A DNA stretch of 64,000 nt. Origin: Solirubrobacterales bacterium (lineage in GTDB: Bacteria; Actinomycetota; Thermoleophilia; Solirubrobacterales; Solirubrobacteraceae). The translations under genes and the position numbers were made by a program. The stretch's first letter is position 1. The number at the start of each line of letters is the position of its first letter. Of this stretch, positions 26,635-35,300 are shown one piece after another. The notes under the pieces are model-generated. The model searched no databases, was not told the DNA's origin, and worked only from the letters and a program-made list of their open reading frames with translations. The DNA lies in assembly GCA_027315115.1 (NCBI GenBank), contig DAHUYQ010000028.1:1-64000 (forward strand), written 5' to 3'.

Positions 26635-26667
26635 TACGCGGCCGGCCTCCAAGGGGCCGGCCGCGTA
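26635..26667 (-). terminator. Strong hairpin after ssb
   Basis: 13-bp perfect stem (ACGCGGCCGGCC plus one flanking A-T pair) around a 7-nt loop, 32 bp downstream of the ssb stop. Followed by AAAC rather than a U-tract, so at best a GC-type terminator. It marks the boundary between the transfer-like block and hadA. Confidence 0.55.
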
Positions 26668-26699
26668 GAGTTGCTTCTCTGCGCCGAAGGCCAGTCCTC

Positions 26700-27134
26700 C
26701 TAGAAGACGACCTCGGCGCCCGCGCCGACGCCGAGCAGGTCCGCGTCGTCAGCGCCGGGCTCCTGTCCGTCGGGCTCCCACTCCTGCCCCTCGCCTCCGG
26801 GCCCGTCGAGGAACTCGACCGAGTCGGCCACGATGCTCACCGCCTGGCGGCGCTGCTGGTCATCCGTCTCCCATTCGCGCCATTCCAGACGGCCGTCGAT
26901 CGCCACCTTGGAGCCCTTGCTGATGTAGCGCTGGACGTTCTCACCCTGCGGGCCGAACACGCTGACGTCGAAGAAGTTCGGCCTCTCGCTGTAGACGCCG
27001 TCCTCTTCCTTTCTGATCCCGTTGCACGCGACGCGCAGGCTGCACACCGTGCGCCCGGACGGGATGGCCCTCGTCTCCGGGTCGCGTGTGAGGCGCCCGA
27101 CGAGCACGACGCGGTTGATGTTCGAGTGGGCCAT
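26700..27134 (-). CDS. ssb: Single-stranded DNA-binding protein
   Basis: OB-fold protein of 144 residues; INRVVLVGRLTRDPETR and FFDVSVFGPQGENVQRYISKG are typical of bacterial Ssb. AAGGAGA lies just upstream of the ATG at 27134. It is not between rpsF and rpsR as the housekeeping ssb usually is, and it lies directly after the replication-relaxation gene. The tail is acidic but ends GAEVVF instead of the DDDIPF-type tip that recruits partners, so it may be an accessory Ssb serving transfer or plasmid-style replication. Confidence 0.93.
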   Translation of the reverse strand: MAHSNINRVVLVGRLTRDPETRAIPSGRTVCSLRVACNGIRKEEDGVYSERPNFFDVSVFGPQGENVQRYISKGSKVAIDGRLEWREWETDDQQRRQAVSIVADSVEFLDGPGGEGQEWEPDGQEPGADDADLLGVGAGAEVVF

Positions 27135-27172
27135 GGCTGTTCTCCTTGTCTCTTGGACCCCCCACGCGGACT

Positions 27173-27928
27173 CTAGGCATCGTTTGGGATGGCATTGCCC
27201 GCAGGCCCGGGAACGCAGCCCAACGGCACCGCCATAACCCGCTCCTGCGCGCCCGCCTTGCGGATCGCGCGATCGAGGGGGCGCTCCACCTCCGGCGCCG
27301 CCACGTAGATGACGCCGGCGACCCGATCGCAACGCGCCCACGCCCTGCAGATCCCCTCCAGCCGACGCGCGGCCTTCACCGTCAGCTCGACCTCGACCGC
27401 CACGGGCCGCGATCCGGGGCGCGTCGATCTGCGCCAGAGCACCAGGTCGGGCCGGTGCAGCAGCGGCTCGCCTGCCGCGCCGCGTCCCACGATCGCGCTG
27501 GCCAAACTGCCGCCGTGCTCGGCCTCCTGCTGCCTGAGCATGCGCTCGCCGCTGACCGTGTGTTCCGGGTAGCACCTCTCCAGGCCGGCGGCCACAGCCG
27601 CGCAGAGCATCAGGTGGGAGGCGGCGCCTGCGCTCACCCGGCACGGCTGCAGGGGACAGTCGACCGCCCGCATGCCGGAGCGCGTGGCGGTGTAGAGAGT
27701 CGGCCCGCCGTGTAGGGGCCTGCAGGACTGGAGCCAACCCGCCCTGAGGGCGCCTTGCAGCCGACCGCGGGCTGCGGCGAGCGAGACGTCGAGGCGGTAG
27801 GCGAGCGCGTCCGCCGTCACGGCGCCAAGGTCTGCGGTCCAGCGCACGATCGAGAGCCGCTCTTGGCTTCGGCTCCGGGCGGGTGCGGCGCGCCCGGGTG
27901 TGGATGTGGCACGAGACTCGTCTTGCAT
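27173..27928 (-). CDS. Replication-relaxation family protein (small, stand-alone)
   Basis: 251 residues. The N-terminal part (about 25-90; LSIVRWTADLGAVTADALAYRL) is a winged-helix-like domain. The C-terminal part contains the Replic_Relax (PF13814-like) signature VAVEVELTVKAARRLEGICRAW followed by VAGVIYVAAPEVERPL. Such proteins come from actinobacterial plasmids and conjugative elements and are thought to act in plasmid replication or relaxation; activity is not well characterised. The ATG at 27928 has AAAGGAAG upstream. It precedes ssb by 38 bp. Confidence 0.78.
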   Translation of the reverse strand: MQDESRATSTPGRAAPARSRSQERLSIVRWTADLGAVTADALAYRLDVSLAAARGRLQGALRAGWLQSCRPLHGGPTLYTATRSGMRAVDCPLQPCRVSAGAASHLMLCAAVAAGLERCYPEHTVSGERMLRQQEAEHGGSLASAIVGRGAAGEPLLHRPDLVLWRRSTRPGSRPVAVEVELTVKAARRLEGICRAWARCDRVAGVIYVAAPEVERPLDRAIRKAGAQERVMAVPLGCVPGPAGNAIPNDA

Positions 27929-27947
27929 GTGCTTCCTTTCGCTTGAA

Positions 27948-27978
27948 GGCGTGCCGACGCGAGTCGCGCCGGCACGCC
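27948..27978. promoter_or_regulatory. Hairpin upstream of the replication-relaxation gene
   Basis: GGCGTGCCG (27948-27956) and CGGCACGCC (27970-27978), perfect 9-bp arms with a 13-nt loop, about 8 bp before the SD of the 27173-27928 gene. The arm sequence GCGTGCCG recurs in the hairpin at 29871-29896 in front of the coupling-ATPase gene, so the two may bind the same protein. Confidence 0.55.
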
Positions 27979-28030
27979 GGTTGGACATTGGGGCGCCGGC
28001 GCCCGGACGCCGGCATCCGCTGGGTTGGAT

Positions 28031-28065
28031 GGGACGCGGGCGCCCCCGAGGGACGCGGGCGCCCC
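28031..28065. repeat. 16-bp direct repeat after the coupling-ATPase stop
   Basis: GGGACGCGGGCGCCCC at 28031-28046 and 28050-28065, a 19-bp period, beginning 3 bp past the TAG of the coupling ATPase. Each copy contains the palindrome GGGCGCCC, so each can also fold on itself. Confidence 0.8.
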
Positions 28066-28068
28066 GCG

Positions 28069-29679
28069 CTATCGACGCCGCGGCACCGCGAGCATCCGCA
28101 CGACCCGCACGCACCTGGTGGGGCCGTCGTGGACGATCACGACCGCCTGGCCCGGCGCCAGCGAGGTCACGCGCTCGGGAGCGACCCGCGGCATCTGTGT
28201 GGGCCTGTAGGTGCGCGTGCCGGTGCTGGCGATGCTCGCGCTCCAGGACCGCCGGCTGCCGGCGAGCCGAGACACCCATTCGGCGGACTCGGGATTGACC
28301 TGCCGGTGGGAGATCGTCGATGTGAGGTTGCCGACGACCTGCCTGAGCAGGTTCTCGCGACCCCGGAGCTGCAGGTCGGAGATCTCCTGCGTGCCGAGAA
28401 CGAGGCTCATACCCGCGCCCCTGGCTCTGCCGAAGAGACCGCCGACATTTTGCGCCGCGAGCGCCGCGAACTCGTCGATCACGGCGATCGACGGCACGGG
28501 CGCACGCTGCAACGCAGACGCCGCCGTGAGCAGATCGAGCACGATCGCCCCCGCGAGCATCTGCATCATCAGAGGACGGCTGTCGGCGCGCAGCCTGAAC
28601 AGCACGACCGACCCGGACTGCAGAGCTTCGAGAAGTCCGAAGCTCCGCGCGGCCTGGTTGCTCGGATCGAGCCAGCGGCCGACGTCGGACTCCGCCAGAA
28701 TCGCCAGCCGGTCCCTGACCCCCGAGAGGTCGCTGCGCTGGCGCGCGGTGAGAGAGTCGAGGTAGGCGTAATCGTCGGCGACCTCTGCCTCCGGCAGCCC
28801 GCGCAGGACGAGCTCCAGCCGATCGGGGTCCAGATGCTCGGCCAGCGATTGGACGCTGAGCGCGATTCCTGCCCTGCGCAGCACCCGGACCTCTCGCCCG
28901 AGAAAGCGCTGCGCCTGGCGCAGGTAATGCGGCTCGGTGAACTGCTCGCCCGCCAGCGCCTTGTCGGCCACCTCGCCGTCGCTGCCGGCGGCGTAGGGGT
29001 TGTAGGCGCATGGCCCATCCGGCGACCATTCGAAGAGCTGCTTGCCCGCTTTGCGTGCCGCAGCGCCGACGCTCGCAGCCAGATCCGGGTCGTCCTTCGG
29101 GTCGATGACGATGGCCGGCATGCCCGCCTCGATGGCACGCACCACGAGCCAGGTCAGCGTGACGGTCTTCCCCGAGCCGGCGGCGCCGGTCACCAGCGTG
29201 TTCGCCCCGCCGGCTCCGCCTTGGACGGGCACTTCGGCAGTGCGCATCTCGGCGTCATAGCCCACAAGCAACGCGTTGCCCGTGAACCAGCGACCGCTGT
29301 AGGCGCGCCAGTACCGCACCGCGATGCGAACCGAGAGCATCGCGACCGCCACGGGGCCGCGCGGCTGCGTGCCGCCGTGATCCGCCTCGGCCAGGTCCTC
29401 GTGCTCGCGCCCGACGCCGGCTCTTGTGGCCAGCACCCCGGCGATCCCGACGGGCCATGCAAACGTGCCGAGCACGCCCGGCGTCAGCAGCGCGAGCACG
29501 CTCGCGAACGGCCCCCAGGTCCAGCGCAGCCGCAGCGCACGCATCGCGCGGAGCCCAAGCCATCCGAGCAGCAGCCCGATCGCGAGGTGCTCCCCGGCGC
29601 CGAGCAGCCATTGCAGCACGGACTCCAACTGAGCCCGCGATTCCGTTCCCGTTGCCGGGAAACCAGTCGACGATCGCAT
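28069..29679 (-). CDS. VirD4/TraG-like coupling ATPase (type IV secretion/conjugation type)
   Basis: 536 residues. Hydrophobic segments at about 22-44 and 56-88 anchor it to the membrane. The P-loop is GAAGSGKT (165-172), followed by AIVIDPKDDPDL, a form common in TraG/TraD proteins; Walker B is SIAVIDEFAAL (397-407). SLVLGTQEISDL is the typical sensor region. Its role is inferred: pumping or delivering DNA-protein complexes for transfer. Start ATG 29679 with AAAGGAG five bases upstream. No mating-pore genes (VirB6/VirB8/VirB9) are visible in the window. Neighbours are a replication-relaxation protein and ssb downstream. Confidence 0.85.
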   Translation of the reverse strand: MRSSTGFPATGTESRAQLESVLQWLLGAGEHLAIGLLLGWLGLRAMRALRLRWTWGPFASVLALLTPGVLGTFAWPVGIAGVLATRAGVGREHEDLAEADHGGTQPRGPVAVAMLSVRIAVRYWRAYSGRWFTGNALLVGYDAEMRTAEVPVQGGAGGANTLVTGAAGSGKTVTLTWLVVRAIEAGMPAIVIDPKDDPDLAASVGAAARKAGKQLFEWSPDGPCAYNPYAAGSDGEVADKALAGEQFTEPHYLRQAQRFLGREVRVLRRAGIALSVQSLAEHLDPDRLELVLRGLPEAEVADDYAYLDSLTARQRSDLSGVRDRLAILAESDVGRWLDPSNQAARSFGLLEALQSGSVVLFRLRADSRPLMMQMLAGAIVLDLLTAASALQRAPVPSIAVIDEFAALAAQNVGGLFGRARGAGMSLVLGTQEISDLQLRGRENLLRQVVGNLTSTISHRQVNPESAEWVSRLAGSRRSWSASIASTGTRTYRPTQMPRVAPERVTSLAPGQAVVIVHDGPTRCVRVVRMLAVPRRR

Positions 29680-29694
29680 CGTCGCTCCTTTCCC

Positions 29695-29734
29695 GCGGAC
29701 GGCGAGAGCCGTCCGCGCCTTTAGGGCGGACGGC
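29695..29734 (-). promoter_or_regulatory. Mutually exclusive hairpins before the coupling-ATPase SD
   Basis: GCGGACGGC occurs at 29695-29703 and again at 29726-29734, with its exact complement GCCGTCCGC at 29708-29716 between them. The middle strand can pair with either copy (4-nt or 9-nt loop). On the minus-strand RNA the second hairpin ends 4 nt before the AAAGGAG ribosome site of the 28069-29679 gene, so pairing choice could expose or crowd the SD. Confidence 0.65.
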
Positions 29735-29933
29735 GGCCAGCGCCGCCGCCCGATCGTACGGCGGGCTGGAAAGCCCACCCTCGACCAGCCAGCGGCATGC
29801 CGCAGGCCAGAGCAAGATTTCAGGACCCGGCCGGAAGCCCGGGTCCGTCAGGAAGCCTCAGGCTGCTCGCGCCGGCACGCATGTGGGCGTGCCGGCGATG
29901 GGGAGCAGCATTCAGAGAACGGCGTGGGGAGCC

Positions 29934-29989
29934 GCGCCGACATGGCGCGGACGCGGACGTGGCGCCGACATGGCGCGGACGCGGACGTG
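29934..29989. repeat. 28-bp perfect tandem repeat (two copies)
   Basis: Copies at 29934-29961 and 29962-29989, each starting GCGCCGACATGG and ending GCGGACGTG, 20 bp beyond the stop of the response-regulator gene. Followed by shorter GCGCGG repeats. Confidence 0.88.
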
Positions 29990-30009
29990 GCGCGGGCGCG
30001 GGCGCTGGT

Positions 30010-30828
30010 CTACATCAGCCTGTAGCCGACCCCGCGGACGTTGACGATCCAATGTCGCCCGTCGACGGACGCCAGCTTGCGCCGCAGGCGACAGGCGTGG
30101 CTGTCGAGCGTGCGAGTGCTGCAGCCGGATCGATAGCCCCAGATGCGCAGCAGCAGATCCTGCTTGAGGAACACCCGATCGGGTGCGCCTGCGAGCTCCA
30201 CCAGCAGCTCGTACTCCATCCGACGAAGCTGCAGACGATCTCCGCGCAGCCGTGCCACACGCGCCTCGCGGTCGATCACCAGCCCCGCGAGCTGCACGCT
30301 GACGCAGGTGATGGCCGCGGTGGCGGACCTGCGCAGCAGGGCTTGCACGCGAGCACGCAGCTCCAGCAGCCGCGGAGGTCGGTGCAGGAAGTCGTCGGCA
30401 CCCGCCTCGAAGGCTCGCAGCATGTCGAGCTCTTGTGCGGCCGACCCGAGCACGATCACGGGCAGGCTGGGAGCCGCGGAATCGCTTCGGGATGGCGTGC
30501 CCGCAAGCAGGCGAACCTGCTCCACCAGATCGAAGGCCGCTCGCTCGCTCTCCAGCGCGCCAAAGATCGCCAGTGCCGGCCGGCGCATCTCGGCAAGCGC
30601 GCATGCGTGCTGGGAGCTGCGCGCCATGACGGGCTCGTATCCGTCTGCGCGCAGTTGCGCGGCGATCGATCCCGCGATGTCTGGATCAAGCTCGGCGACC
30701 AGGATCTGGATCGCTCCCGGCGTCGGCGCCTCGGCAGCGAGACCGACGCGGCCGCCCGATGCCGCCAGCGAGAGCGCCGTGCCCTGTTCTTGCGGCAGGC
30801 GTTGCCTGCTCAGTTGCAGACCGCTCAT
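30010..30828 (-). CDS. OmpR/PhoB-type response regulator with degenerate receiver
   Basis: 272 residues. Receiver-like domain at about 41-165 (IQILVAELDPDIAGSIAAQL, VIVLGSAAQELDMLRAFEAGADDFL) and a winged-helix effector at 175-272 ending WIVNVRGVGYRL, diagnostic for OmpR. The phospho-acceptor Asp is missing (PALAIFGALES where PDLILLDxMLP is expected) and the conserved Lys is Arg (LHRPP for TKPF), so it is probably not controlled by phosphorylation. No histidine kinase is nearby. It overlaps the upstream 30825-31802 gene by 4 nt, so the two proteins are made together. Confidence 0.86.
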   Translation of the reverse strand: MSGLQLSRQRLPQEQGTALSLAASGGRVGLAAEAPTPGAIQILVAELDPDIAGSIAAQLRADGYEPVMARSSQHACALAEMRRPALAIFGALESERAAFDLVEQVRLLAGTPSRSDSAAPSLPVIVLGSAAQELDMLRAFEAGADDFLHRPPRLLELRARVQALLRRSATAAITCVSVQLAGLVIDREARVARLRGDRLQLRRMEYELLVELAGAPDRVFLKQDLLLRIWGYRSGCSTRTLDSHACRLRRKLASVDGRHWIVNVRGVGYRLM

Positions 30829-31802
30829 GCGATCTCGGCCTCACGAGGCGGTATCCCAAGGCCCTCGCGAGCGATGAGGGCAAGCACCTCGGAGTGCACC
30901 CACGGCGAGGGCAGCGCAGCGCCACCCTCGCACACGAGTCCGAGTCGCCGTGCAAGCCATGTGGTTTCGCCGCTGAAGAAGCCACGGCGGTCACGCTTGA
31001 CGCGCCCGCAACGCAGCGCGATCTCGCTCATGCTGAGATCCGAGGTCTCCACCGCCCGCAGTGCGGCTTCGCGCAGCCCACGGTTGAGCACCGTCGGGCT
31101 GGCGTTGAGGCGATGCAGCTCCAGACAGAGCGTGGCGACCGACATGCGACGGCCGCGACGATGACGCTGGATCGCCGCGGCTGTCAATCGCCTCACGGGC
31201 TCATAGCTTTCGATCGCGCCGACGACGTCACGGACGCTGACCGGCTCGTGCGGCAGGTCGGCCCCGATGCTTTGCCCGCACCATCTGAGCTCCTGCGTAG
31301 ATGCCCGTCCGGGCACCATCGCGAGCAGGTAGCGAACGCCACGTGCCTCGCAGAGATCGTGCTCGGCGGCGCCCCCGTTGGTCGCGGCCAGCACCTGTCC
31401 CTGCAGCTCTGTGGGCAGTGGGCTGCGCAGATCAGAGCTCACGACACACCTGCACCTGCTGCGCTCGCTGCCGCCCAGGTACAGGTCGCATATGAGCTTG
31501 GCGTTCTCGATCGGCTCGTCCGAGGCCAGGTGGGCAAGCAGCCGTCGGTCGCCACGGGTCAGTCGATCTCGATCGATGACCAGGCGGCTGCCGGAGACGC
31601 CTTGGCAGCAGATGATCTCTCGCGGTCGGCCCGTGGCGGCCAGATAGCCGGCGAGCAGCTCGACGTCCAGCTCGGCGTCGGGCGCGTGCAGGTCGGCTGC
31701 GCGGGTGCTCTTGCGAGCGTCGACGTGACGACGTCCCTGGCATGAGGACGCCGGTGCGGCTGCCGTCGCGGATCGGCGCGTGCGCGGGTGCGTGGTGCTC
31801 AT
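30825..31802 (-). CDS. Unknown protein with C-terminal HTH-like region
   Basis: 325 residues, no family recognised. The middle has a Cys-rich stretch (LICDLYLGGSERSRCRCVV) and no membrane segments. The C-terminal third (LSMSEIALRCGRVKRDRRGFFSGETTWLARRLG region) looks like a helix-turn-helix, so DNA binding is possible. AGGAG lies upstream of the ATG at 31802. Co-translated with the degenerate response regulator; together they may regulate the transfer-like block. A 24-bp perfect palindrome lies 107 bp upstream of its start. Confidence 0.65.
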   Translation of the reverse strand: MSTTHPRTRRSATAAAPASSCQGRRHVDARKSTRAADLHAPDAELDVELLAGYLAATGRPREIICCQGVSGSRLVIDRDRLTRGDRRLLAHLASDEPIENAKLICDLYLGGSERSRCRCVVSSDLRSPLPTELQGQVLAATNGGAAEHDLCEARGVRYLLAMVPGRASTQELRWCGQSIGADLPHEPVSVRDVVGAIESYEPVRRLTAAAIQRHRRGRRMSVATLCLELHRLNASPTVLNRGLREAALRAVETSDLSMSEIALRCGRVKRDRRGFFSGETTWLARRLGLVCEGGAALPSPWVHSEVLALIAREGLGIPPREAEIA

Positions 31803-31908
31803 GGTGTCTCCTGAGGTCGCTGGGTGACGGACGGGATCGCTCTTCTAAGCACTCGCCTGGGACGTCAGAGATGGGTCGAGAGCCGGCGGTGCGACTGCGC
31901 GCATGATC

Positions 31909-31932
31909 CGAGACCCCCTTAAGGGGGTCTCG
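31909..31932. promoter_or_regulatory. 24-bp perfect palindrome
   Basis: The left half is CGAGACCCCCTT; the right half is its exact complement with no spacer. It lies upstream of the 30825-31802 gene, in its likely promoter region. No T-tract follows on either strand, so an operator or recombination/replication site is more likely than a terminator. Confidence 0.7.
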
Positions 31933-32293
31933 ACAGCCGCTCCGATGGTCGAGGCGAAGGTCGAAGCTGGCGCGAAATGGTCCGCGCGTCTGCGCGCCGG
32001 CAGGGCCGGATCACGGAGATGTGAGGTGGATGGTGAGGCGGCCGGATGGCCTGAGAGCTGGTGAGCTGAAGCGAAGGAGACGCTCAAGCTAGCGGCTTGC
32101 CCCAGACGGCAGGCTCGTTCGGCGGTGCAGGATCGAGGACGAGCCGGGCAACTGCGCGTCCATCGTGGCGCTTTGGCCGTGTCTCCCGCCCGGAAGCCGC
32201 AGTTGCCTGCCACCAGGGCGCCTGCCCAGCCGCACCTGTGGAGGCGCCACGACACGGGCGACTGCGTCTTTGGCCCAGGCGACTGCGTTGGGC

Positions 32294-32317
32294 GCGGGGC
32301 CAAAGGCGAGGCCCCGC
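32294..32317 (-). terminator. Hairpin after the 1238-residue gene
   Basis: GCGGGGCC pairs with GGCCCCGC around an 8-nt loop, beginning 28 bp past the stop of the fusion ATPase gene. No U-tract; a weak terminator candidate. Confidence 0.35.
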
Positions 32318-32345
32318 TCACGCCAGGATCGGCGGGGATTCGCAT

Positions 32346-35300
32346 CTACGGCGTCTCACCCGAATCGCAGCCGAGCAGCGTCGCGATGCACCGGGTCTCG
32401 AGGACCCGCTCATGAGAGCCGGCGGCCACGGCCACGGCCGCCAGATGGGGCGGGATGCTCGGAACCGCATAGCCTCCGAGGAGGCCCTCGTGCACGTCGC
32501 GCTCGGCGACGAAGAGGATGCGTTGCCGGCCTGTGTACTCCCAGCGCTCCGGCTGCTCGCCGGCGTATGCGCGGCTGGCCAGCAACTGGCGGTCGGCCTG
32601 GCGAGCGCACTCCCTGGCACGCGAGCGGTCGCGGCAGATGAACACGACGGCCGGGATCACGCCCTGGCTCCCGTAGCGGCGGGTGTGGAGCGACCAGCCG
32701 GCGAGAAAGTGCTCGTAGCGAGCCAGCTTCGCCTGCCAGGCATGCGCAGCGCAGCGGTCGTCGAGCTCCACGAGCAGGTCGCCGCCCTCGCTCCCGGAGG
32801 CGGATCGGGCGCCGGCCAGCTCCAATCTCACGCATGGACGCACGGTCTCGAAACGCTCGACTTCGACGAGGCTCCCGTCAGGCTCTGCACGCAGAAAGTT
32901 GTGCGGCGCCCGGCCGTCGGGCAGACGCAGCCCCGCCGGGCCGATCGGCGCGGCCGACTCGCCGCGAGTCGCACGCGGGGGGCTCAACGCGGCGCCATCC
33001 GCACCGACCCACCGCAGCGGCCCGCCGCCGAGCGCGCGCTCGAGCGCCAGCGCCCACCCCGCGACGCGCAGCTCGCGCCGAACGGCGCTGAGCGTGGTGC
33101 TCGCATCCTCGGAGCCGGACAGACGCAGCGACGCCTCCTGGATCCGGTCCTGCGGCAGTCGAGCCGCAAGCGCCTCGCGCCCGGCCTGCGTGATCGAGCA
33201 GCACATCGGCGCGCCGCCGCCGTCGCGCGCGTGGAACTGCACGCGCTCGATCAGGCCGCCGTCCGCGAGCTTCTTCAGACGCCGCTGCGTGCCCGTCAGC
33301 GCGTTGCTGCCCGCGTGCCTGCGGTGCAGTTGGGTGCTGAGCACGTGCCTGAAGATCGCAAGGGTCACGAGCAGTTGCAGGTCCTTGACGTCGAGCTTGC
33401 CGGGCGCTGGAACCCTCGCATCGGCAGCGGCGCGCGCCACGCGTCGGACGCTCGAGGATCTGTCGAGCAGCGCCAGCTCGCGATAGCTGGCGGCAGCGGT
33501 CTCAGGCAACGGCGGCAGGGCGGTACGGCGCGCGGCGGGCCCGGTGGCAGGCTCACGCCCAGGGGGCCGGCTCGCCTCCCCGGACCGCTCGGACCGCTCG
33601 GACCGTGTCTTGCCGGCGTCAGTCTCGGCCTGGCGGCTTGGTGCGCGTTCGGCCACACCGTGCGGCTCCTGCGAAGCGTCCGCGGGAACGGCATCGGCGT
33701 GGACGGCAGCAGCCCAATGCCTGCTGCTGAGATCGCTCAGGTACTGCCCACCTCGCTGCCGCTGGCGCTCGGCGTGCCACGCGATCCGCTCGGGGTCGAC
33801 GCTCAGGGGCAGCGTCTGCGCCACGAACGGCGGCTGGCGACCGGAGGGGGTGCTCCAGCTCGCTATCGCATGGTGCTTTGGCAGATGCAGACGTGCGTCC
33901 GGGTGCCCGAGCGCTGAGATCCGTTCGATCCGCGGGCGCACCACATCCGAGAACTGAGCCATCATCAAGCTCGCCGAGTCGCGTGCGTCCTTGACCGACG
34001 CGGTCGCAAAGTAGACGCGGTGCGCGAAGAGCGCGTCGAGCTGGTCGCGAACCTCACGCTCGACCCACTGAGCGTTGACCTGCCAGCAGGCCACGGTCTC
34101 CAAGCCGGCCGAGCGCTTGAGGGCCATCGTCTCGGCGAAGCCGCGGTTGAGCACGAGCGGCGCCTCGTCGACCTTCAAGGCGACTGTCGCCCTGTGCTGT
34201 GGATCGAGGTGGTCCTGTTGGCGGGCCAGCGCCGCGTCAAGCATCCCGACCAGGAGCTGCATCAGGACGGTCGTGTTGCCGGCGCCCATGCTGCCGAGAG
34301 CGCCCTTGACGACCAGCACGTGCTGTTCCTGGATCACCTGCTCGAAGTCCACCCGCAGCGAGTCGTTGAGCAGCACGCGCTTGATCGACGGAGAGTTCAA
34401 CAGCCGCGCGAGCTTGTTGACCGGCGCGTCGAGCTTGGCCGTAGTGGTGCTGCGAGCGTCGGCGAGCTGGGCGCTCAGCTCGGCCGTGAAGAAGTCGGAG
34501 ATCTCCTTCAGCTCCGGCATCTCGCGCACCCGTGCGCCGACGCGAGCGCGGTAGGCATATCCATCGGGCCCGACCGACAGCAGACGGGCGGCGTCCCACA
34601 GCGTCGAGTCGCGGTCGTATGCGAGCACCGCGATGATGGCGTTGCGCAGGTAGCGGTCCGACGATGCGCGGATGTCCGCGTCGCTGAAGAGGGTCTTCAG
34701 AGCGGCCACGACGTAGTCGGCGATCACGTCCGCGGGCGCGTCGACGGCCAGCGGGTTGAAGCCGCAGGTGGGGTGCGCGAAGTCGAGCAGCGTGCAGATG
34801 CGCTGCTCGGGAACGTTGCTGAGCGCCGCCTCCGCCGCGTCTCCCTTCGGATCCAGCAGGATCACCGCGCAGTTGCTCCGCGCGAGGTCCTCGATCATCG
34901 ATGCGACCAGGTAGCTCGTCTTGCCCTGCTCCACGGTGCCGACCACGGCCGTGTTCTGGCGACGCAGCGCCGGGTGTATCGACACCGGCCCCTGGGAGTC
35001 CCTGAGCGTCCCGACGCCGTCTGCCGGCCGCATGATCGCCGCCGGCGCCGGGGCCACCGGGATGGGGCTGCGAGAGAGAGGCACGCTCAGGAAGTCCAGC
35101 GAGGGCAGATGCCACATCGCGGCGAGCTCGGTGGACGCGAACACTCCTTTGCGCGTGTCGCGCAGCGGGTTGCCCTCGCCACGCATCACACGCTCGCTGT
35201 ACATGCCCAGCAGGCCGTGGCGGATCGTCGTCCCGCGCTCGACGAGCCGGTTCTCGGCCACTTCGGCGCGCAACGTGGAGGCGATCCGCTCACAGCTCGC

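Larger units (their letters stand above)
29680..30009. other. 330-bp inverted-repeat-rich region (candidate oriT or control region)
   Basis: No gene. Perfect inverted repeats: 29695-29716 and 29708-29734 (see separate entry), GGGCT/AGCCC at 29763-29776, the palindrome GCGGCATGCCGC at 29792-29803, GGACCCGG/CCGGGTCC at 29823-29846, and GCCGGCACGC/GCGTGCCGGC at 29871-29896, then a 28-bp tandem repeat at 29934-29989. This density next to a coupling ATPase is what an origin of transfer or replication control region can look like; no nick-site consensus was recognised. Confidence 0.5.
31803..32345. other. 543-bp intergenic region in the transfer-like block
   Basis: No convincing gene. It holds the palindrome at 31909-31932, three copies of GCGACTGCG (31891, 32258, 32279; the last two 21 bp apart within GGCGACTGCGT) and a GCGGGGCC/GGCCCCGC hairpin at 32294-32317 just after the stop of the 1238-residue gene. 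A 166-codon minus frame spans it but has no coding character. Confidence 0.5.

Noticed and set aside
27929-29029. Upstream extension of the replication-relaxation frame into the coupling ATPase
   Set aside because: It is the antisense-like shadow of the ATPase gene; the SD-supported ATG at 27928 gives the family start.
31845-32345. 166-codon minus-strand frame in the long intergenic region of the transfer-like block
   Set aside because: No domain, no SD, Pro/Ala/Ser-rich low-complexity composition, and it spans the 24-bp palindrome.
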